A DNA stretch of 64,000 nucleotides from Sambucus nigra (lineage: Eukaryota; Streptophyta; Magnoliopsida; Dipsacales; Adoxaceae). A program made the translations under genes and the position numbers. The notes under the pieces were generated by a model. The model was not told the origin of the DNA and made no database searches. It saw only the letters and a list, made by a program, of their open reading frames with translations. Location: contig OX422213.1 in assembly GCA_949130495.1 (NCBI GenBank), positions 540,439,467-540,503,466 of the forward strand. The letters run 5' to 3'. Of this stretch, positions 58,213-64,000 are shown piece after piece (positions within the stretch are counted from its first letter, which is position 1; each line of letters starts with the position of its first letter).

Positions 58213-58214
<2 letters not shown>

Positions 58215-58271
<57 letters not shown>
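58215..58271 (+). repeat. (AT)n microsatellite
   Basis: Perfect AT repeats of about 55 bp inside CACTA 2. Confidence 0.92.
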
Positions 58272-58419
58272 CATCAAAAGCCATACAACAATCATTCAAT
58301 CATTATATCAAACAATAAACAATAAATAACAATTCAATATTCAATACTCAAAGTTTTTATTCACAATCATAATAAATAAATAGCACTCAAATCATTACAA
58401 ATAATTGTTCATTGTTCAT

Positions 58420-58900
58420 CTCTTTAAAGGAGGAAGGTAGGACACACTATATAGGAATTGAGACAACCCTCAATAGTAGTAACGCCGCATTGCTCTCTCA
58501 ACCACAAAGGTTCATTTTCTCTTCCCACGTACACATTTGTGACAAGGATTCGTGCCTTGTGTGGTTGCAATGGACGATTGTGCACCAGAGTACCAAGGCA
58601 CGTATCCGGGTCCCTTAACCCCTCAACTATTTTATGTCCACCTCGTGTGTCTACTATATACACAATAAGCCAACCAATTATTAAAACTGGCCTTGGGACG
58701 GGGTTATGGGTGGGGGTGGCGAATATGTCTTCATATGTAAATGAGGAAGGGGGTATCGGTGAGGGTAAGGGTGAGGGTGAGGGTGAGGATGAAGGAGCAG
58801 TGGTCCCCTCGTCTATCACTTTCTCCTTGCCCTTTCCCGAGCATTTAAAGGCACCCTTGATATACTTGAAACATTTTATGCACCGTTCGCTCCAAGTTTT
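58420..58900 (-). other. Unrecognised CACTA 2 interior frame
   Basis: A 131-codon minus frame (58819-58424) with a Pro/Ser-rich start and no known domain. The GGTGAGGGTGAGGG repeats near 58760 account for the Pro/Ser stretch. Confidence 0.3.
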
Positions 58901-59229
58901 CTAACTTCTCGTCGTGGTTGGTCAACAACTCGTCCACCTTGCGAGCCAGCCCTGCGTTGCTCGACATAATCTCGACGAGCCTCGTTTTCCCCACTCGAGA
59001 GCTCCCCCCCAAGTACGACCCTTATAATCTCATACAAACACTAGACTGAGTATGTTTGTAGCGAGAGATGCCTTGTCGGCATCATTCTCGGAGTTGTGCA
59101 CTTCCTTAAATTTTCCTGAAACAACAAAAAGGTACAAGGTTAGCTAAATTAATAAGAAAGTATGTGATTATAAAATTTTATTTTTATAACGTAATTAATA
59201 TTTTAACTTACAATAGTAGTGGACACATC

Positions 59230-59660
59230 TAGATTGACCTCCCTAGCCTTCACCTTCTTCGTTCGAATTGCCACATAGGCATCGACCCTGTGTGGCTTAC
59301 CCCCAGGGCCACTCCCAGTCTCCTGAAATAAATTAATGCAAAATTACTTAATTGGTATATAATTATAACTAATTAAAATAAAATAAAACATAAAATGAAT
59401 GGACATTAATAACTTACCATTCAGTGATCCACCTCGGCGTATGACGTACGCCCGGAGTTGTGCACGTTGACCTTCTTGGCCCGATTTACCCTCCTCGATT
59501 GACGAGAGGACAATTACCTCTCCGAAACCTCATTATCGAAAAACTGTTGCCAACTTTCCAATGACTTGGGCTCCTTCGAGGGTACCATGTCTTTAAGTCT
59601 TATAATGGACTCCCGATCCTGGACAAAGTAACAAACGCGCATGTTTTTCTTCCCCATTTT
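59230..59660 (-). pseudogene. Transposase_24-type (Ptta/En/Spm) remnant of CACTA 2
   Basis: Minus-strand segments KEPKSLESWQQFFDNEVSEK (near 59530-59590), RRVNRAKKVNVHNSGRTSYA (near 59430-59500) and GPGGKPHRVDAYVAIRTKK (59245-59320) follow the order of this family. Stops separate them. Confidence 0.55.
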
Positions 59661-60499
59661 ATACTAATCTCGTAATTATTCCAACGTGGTGTTGTGTAAA
59701 CTGGAGGGCAAGACAAAGTTTTCTTGTCAAAGAAATACAAAACAAAAAGAAAGTGAGTTAGTAGTTTATATATATATAATGATTCAAAATAATAAGAAAG
59801 TGAGCAAGGACCTGTAATGCCCCCGAGATGGCTATCTTAAGCTCGTAGGGCACTTAACTCCAATCCGTGTACCCAGAGACAACAATCGTCTCAGCAAGTC
59901 TAGAGCCCTAGCTTGTAATACCATCTTATTCTCCACTACGGTCCCTAATTTGCCCCCTTTGGGGGCTTGATCCTAGACGAACCTTCCTCGCCCCAACTTC
60001 CCTAACGCTCTGATGTGGACATTTCCTGCAAAAAAAATTATTATTAGTAGAAATATATATATGAGAAAATGATCAAATCCAAATGAGTAAAAGAATTAAA
60101 TTGATTAAAATCCAAATGAATTAAAACACTAGACGAATGAAGTTAACGACCTTATAAGAATACAAAACTACATCATAAACCAAACTAAGCATTGTTTCAA
60201 ATAATTGGAATACTTATTGCAAATATAAAAAATATTTCAAATTCGGTCATGTCACGGACTTTGAATTAATGCTTAAACTAATTAAAATCCAAATTAACAT
60301 ATTCACTAACTAACCAACCAACCAATTTTGATTCAAATTCGCAAAAACTGATGAAATCCAAATGAATAAAAGCGTTAAACTGTCTTCCGAGTGATATAAA
60401 GCACTAGAAGAATGCAAGTTAATGACATTATAAGAATACAAATCTAAGCATTGTATCACATACCAAACTAAGCATTATTTCAAATTATTGGAATACTTA

Positions 60500-60996
60500 T
60501 TACAAATGAAAAGATTTTTCCAAATTCGGGTTATCATATAAAATGGATTGATATTCGGTAGGATTAGACAAGTCATCCACGCTACTGGTTATACGCTTTG
60601 GCGCATGTAGGACGATTGACCACGGCTCGTTGTTGATATACTCCGAGTAAAACACTTGCTTAACCTTTTGAAAAGAACAAACAAACGGCTCATCGCTCAC
60701 GTGCTCGTTGTTCTTCAACTTGGACAAGTCAACCATGATCAATTGGTACTAGGCTCAACTTTACAAGCATTTTTATCCTCAACTCTTATTCAATCACAGT
60801 AAAGCACAACCTCTTTGAAGATTATATAGTCCGATTCAAATATATTCTTAATGACACCGTAGTAAGTCATTTCAGCTTCAACGAGATTTTTATCTTTTCC
60901 TCTCACTAGAAAATAAGTAAGAGCCTTGTATGAAATGCCCGAGTTTTGTACATTTGTATTTTCCACGTACATGTAACACCCCTTACTTTTGAGCAT
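60500..60996 (-). pseudogene. DUF4216 exon of CACTA 2, 3' part
   Basis: It matches the last exon of the CACTA 1 transposase from NTNVQNSGISYKALTYF to QVFYSEYINNEPWSIV, with a stop/shift near 60745-60790 and no TNP2 core nearby. Its 5' part continues at 63779-63900 beyond the solo LTR. Confidence 0.85.
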
Positions 60997-62430
60997 TTAT
61001 TTTCAGTATTAAATTACCTTGTGAGGGTGTGATTTAATATAATTGAGAATTAAAATGGAAATTTAAGATAAATATTAATTTGTGTAGAAGAGTTAATATT
61101 TATGTAAATTGAATTGTATATTTACTAGTGTGATAAAGTAAATAAAATCATACGGTATGTTATTTCATCGTATGTGAGTAGAAGAGGCGGGAATTTATTA
61201 CTTCTCAATCGAGGCATATATGTGTGAGTTATATGAGGCTGGGATATGACTTTTTATTATCGAAATCTCGAATGTCAATTTGGGGTACACGATTGATCCG
61301 GGATGGGTCGAGATAGTTAAAATGAGTGTTCGGGGATTGTATTTGGGTTTTTGGGATCTTTTTGACTAATTGGACTCGGATAGGGGTATACGAGTCATTT
61401 TACATATGAATTATCATTTAAAGTTGGGATAAATAGATATATGGGTTATTAGGATTATGAAGGACTTAGCCAATCTCATTTGTGAGAAACCCACTTGAGA
61501 GAAACCTAAGAAAGAGAGAGAGAGAGAGAAAAGAGGAATCTTAGGATTTTTCGGCCATATCCGCTACTACGAGGAGGATTCAGAGTTTATAACTTTAAGG
61601 CAAGTGATTAAACTTGCTAAATAATTCTTGTGTGTGAATTATTATATAATTAATTGGTGGGTTGTTGTGTTTTGGGTATTAATAGTTAAATCTTGGTTTT
61701 GGTTGATAAACCCTTGAAATTGATGTTTATGGTTAAATCTAAATTTTGTTGTTAAATCCTTGAACTTGATGTTAGATATATAATTTGGACGGTGGAAATA
61801 TTGGTGGAGTTAGGCTAGAAATTGGTTTTAGAGATTTGGGTAAATCTCGTAAGGAACAAAAACTGAACAGGTCAGACCAGTTCGATTTGTGGTCCTCGAA
61901 TCGGTTCGTTTATGAAGCATCAGACCGGTTCATTTTTTTAGCCATCGGTTTGGTTTAACTTCTTCATATAGCGAACCGGTTCATTTTTTAAACCATTGGT
62001 TCGGTTCTCACATTATAGATTTCTAACTCTTCTTTAACTCCTTTCCAATTAGTCTTAGTGATTGAAAACCCTATAATATGAAGTGATATTAATGTTTATG
62101 ATGTAAAAAGAGGGATAATGATACTACACTATGGTAGGGAGAGATCGGGATGATTATGGGAGTATATTAGTTAGATTAATACTCCAGTTCCTTACTTAAG
62201 ATATTGGGTACGGGCTAGTTGAGAGAAGTCATGTATCCTAAGTTATATCAAACTTGTGGATTAATCAAATGTACGATTGATTATTAAAGCTTAAGTGAGT
62301 GATTGAGTAATAAAGCGGATTGAAATTATATGCGAGGAAGTATCGGCTAGTGTAATGAGTGATATACGCAGGTAACCGGATTTATTGATATATATTTTCG
62401 GATATGAGAATGTATGTGTATGTGTATGTG

Positions 62431-62498
<68 letters not shown>

Positions 62499-63773
62499 TA
62501 TATTATGTGGAACATACTCCTCTAGTTCTATCATGGAAAGTTGCGCGATGTAGGTGAATCCCCTGGCTAGTGAATGCAGGGAGAGTATAGTCCTCAGGTC
62601 ATAGCGTCCAGTATTTATACACTGTGGCTTTTATCATGGGTGAGACATCTTGGGTATGATTCGTCTCACTTTCAGGTGAGGAACTATGGCCTCTTCCCAT
62701 ATGTTTGTACTTTGTTTTACCAAATCTATGTGAGAATCCAACGGTTGGTATCCAGGATGGTGTGAGTATCCCCAGAAAGATGGTAACACATATATACTGC
62801 ATCAAGTGAGCTAATGCTCTGAGGGATGGTTAGTATACATATAATGAGTAATATTTATGTGTACTTGTTGTGAAATGATAAATCATGTATAAAAATGAGA
62901 GTAATATTATACAGGCTTTAATGCTTATTGTGTGAATCACTATGCTTATAACTAGTGAAAGTTGTTAGCAATTAATTGATATATGATCATTGAGAATGAA
63001 ATTAAAAGTTGTTATGTTTGTATGAATTAGATACGAGAGTGTTGGTTAACACGTAAGCATAAGGTTGAGTTATCCATAGATGAGTCGGGTAGATTAACTA
63101 AGATTTAAAATGCATACGTTAGGTGCGCGCTGTAGTTGAGGGGTGAGTATGAGTCTCAAGAGAGGGCGACACCAACTTAGTTATGGAATTTCGTATTCAT
63201 AATTATTATGCATTTTATTTCACTTGCTAAAATATTTTTAAAACCGGGTACTTACCCATATATATCTTTCTTTTTCTTTTCCTTTGTTATATCTTTTAGG
63301 TGTCCCACCACAAGGACACCAAGGATGAGTTTCCAGTACAGAGTCTATGGAGCTACAACATATGTGGAATGTTACAGGATTTTTGATATAACCGCATCTC
63401 ATTTTTGTTAATCTAGTTAAGGACCAGCAGTGCTAATCGGGCGTGTGTTGCCCAAGTATTGTATTGATGTATATACTTTATATTTCAGACTTTTGATATA
63501 TTGTATGGGTCTGTTAACCGACAAATTATTCGGTTATTTTTGTTGTGCAGTTTGTTACATGTATATATGTTCATGTTTGTAATTGTTGTTAATGGATTTA
63601 ATTATAATGTGTCATATTATCGGAACTTTTGGCATCCGCTTTATTTTAATTTGGGTGGTTAGTTATATTTTTTGGTATGTGCGACAGTGATGCTAAGAAT
63701 GAGCCATTTGAGTTTCCTATTTTATTTTAGTAAATGGCTGGCCACCCGTTATTTTAATAAGAGGGGTGTCACA
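60972..63773. mobile_element. Solo LTR, 2.8 kb
   Basis: TGTAACACCCC at the left end, GGGGTGTCACA at the right end, and the 5-bp duplication GTACA at 60967-60971 and 63774-63778. The uninterrupted homologue in CACTA 1 (near 27058) reads CGTACACTTTAG. No coding domain and no second LTR copy inside, so recombination between LTRs is the likely origin. Long LTRs with these ends are usual for Tekay/Retand-like gypsy elements. Confidence 0.85.
62431..62497 (+). repeat. (GT)n microsatellite
   Basis: A 67-bp perfect GT run inside the solo LTR. Confidence 0.93.
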
Positions 63774-63778
63774 GTACA

Positions 63779-63900
63779 CCCTTACACCGAATACATAGTC
63801 GTTTAATCGATACTTTTTATACTCGCGTCCCATGAACAAGGGTCTGATGGCTAGATGATCAAGCCTTGATGTCGCATCACCCGTCTTTAAGAGATGAGAT
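63779..63900 (-). pseudogene. DUF4216 exon of CACTA 2, 5' part
   Basis: Minus-strand residues GDATSRLDHLAIRPLFMG and EYKKYRLNDYVFG match the start of the CACTA 1 exon 3. The exon is split from its remainder (60500-60996) by the solo LTR. Confidence 0.8.
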
Positions 63901-64000
63901 TATAGATAAATTAAGTATGTTAGTTTTAAGGCTTTCTTATAATATGTCATTTAATAAGAGACATTCTCATTATAATTACCTCGTGTGACACCCACAACCT

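Larger units (their letters stand above)
57854..64000 (-). mobile_element. CACTA transposon 2 (runs past the window)
   Basis: It starts with a mutated CACTACACCAAAACCGG end (first base T). A subterminal array of GTGATAAGTTCGTGACAA-type motifs follows (57890-58140), then an ATGGCCACTGCCACTGCCCA block shared with CACTA 1 (25612 and 58169). Transposase_24-like and DUF4216 pieces are on the minus strand. The TNP2 core and right end lie beyond 64000. A 2.8-kb solo LTR interrupts it. Confidence 0.82.

Overview
This is nuclear DNA from a land plant, most likely a eudicot with a repeat-rich genome. The evidence is one spliced host gene for a plastid-type ABC half-transporter (ABCB28-like), plant-only domains (plant mobile domain, CACTA TNP2/DUF4216), and plant LTR retrotransposon lineages (Tat/Ogre, copia, chromovirus-like). 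No rRNA, tRNA, CRISPR or bacterial gene organisation was seen. The species cannot be named from the sequence.

Layout. (1) 1-16272 is the 5' half of an ABCB28-like gene on the minus strand. Exon 1 is 15915-16272 and exon 2 is 6471-6658, separated by a 9,256-bp intron; the remaining exons must lie left of the window. Intron 1 holds a diverged ~2-kb tandem duplication, a 1.8-kb LTR element inserted in one copy (the other copy keeps the empty site), a foldback MITE and the 3' end of a decayed chromodomain-type Ty3/gypsy element. The visible part of intron 2 holds a LINE fragment and two LTR-like pieces. (2) 16273-20088 carries two inverted-repeat elements upstream of the gene, a ~1-kb AT desert and a broken subtilase fragment. 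(3) 20089-50797 is one Tat/Ogre-type Ty3/gypsy retrotransposon in minus orientation with ~1.9-kb LTRs, a gcaat target duplication and a tRNA-Arg-type primer site. Its gag-pro-pol is on the minus strand. Between pol and the 3' LTR lie two antisense genes on the plus strand (a plant-mobile-domain gene and a second mobile-domain-like gene) and a ~47-bp minisatellite. A 5.6-kb CACTA transposon is inserted in the first antisense gene, and a 7.1-kb gag-only copia element between the second and pol. Without these two insertions the host element is about 18 kb. (4) 50798-64000 holds a 1.15-kb hAT-like element, large microsatellites, a truncated LTR, an inverted copia fragment, TNP2 and gag fragments, and a second CACTA element running off the window whose DUF4216 exon is split by a 2.8-kb solo LTR.

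Apart from the transporter, everything recognisable is mobile-element sequence or a gene fragment. The observation most worth following is inside the Tat element: a motif block related to TGCCGATCGGCA lies near the LTR TATA box and also upstream of the TATA boxes of both antisense genes, so one regulatory module may serve three promoters firing in opposite directions.
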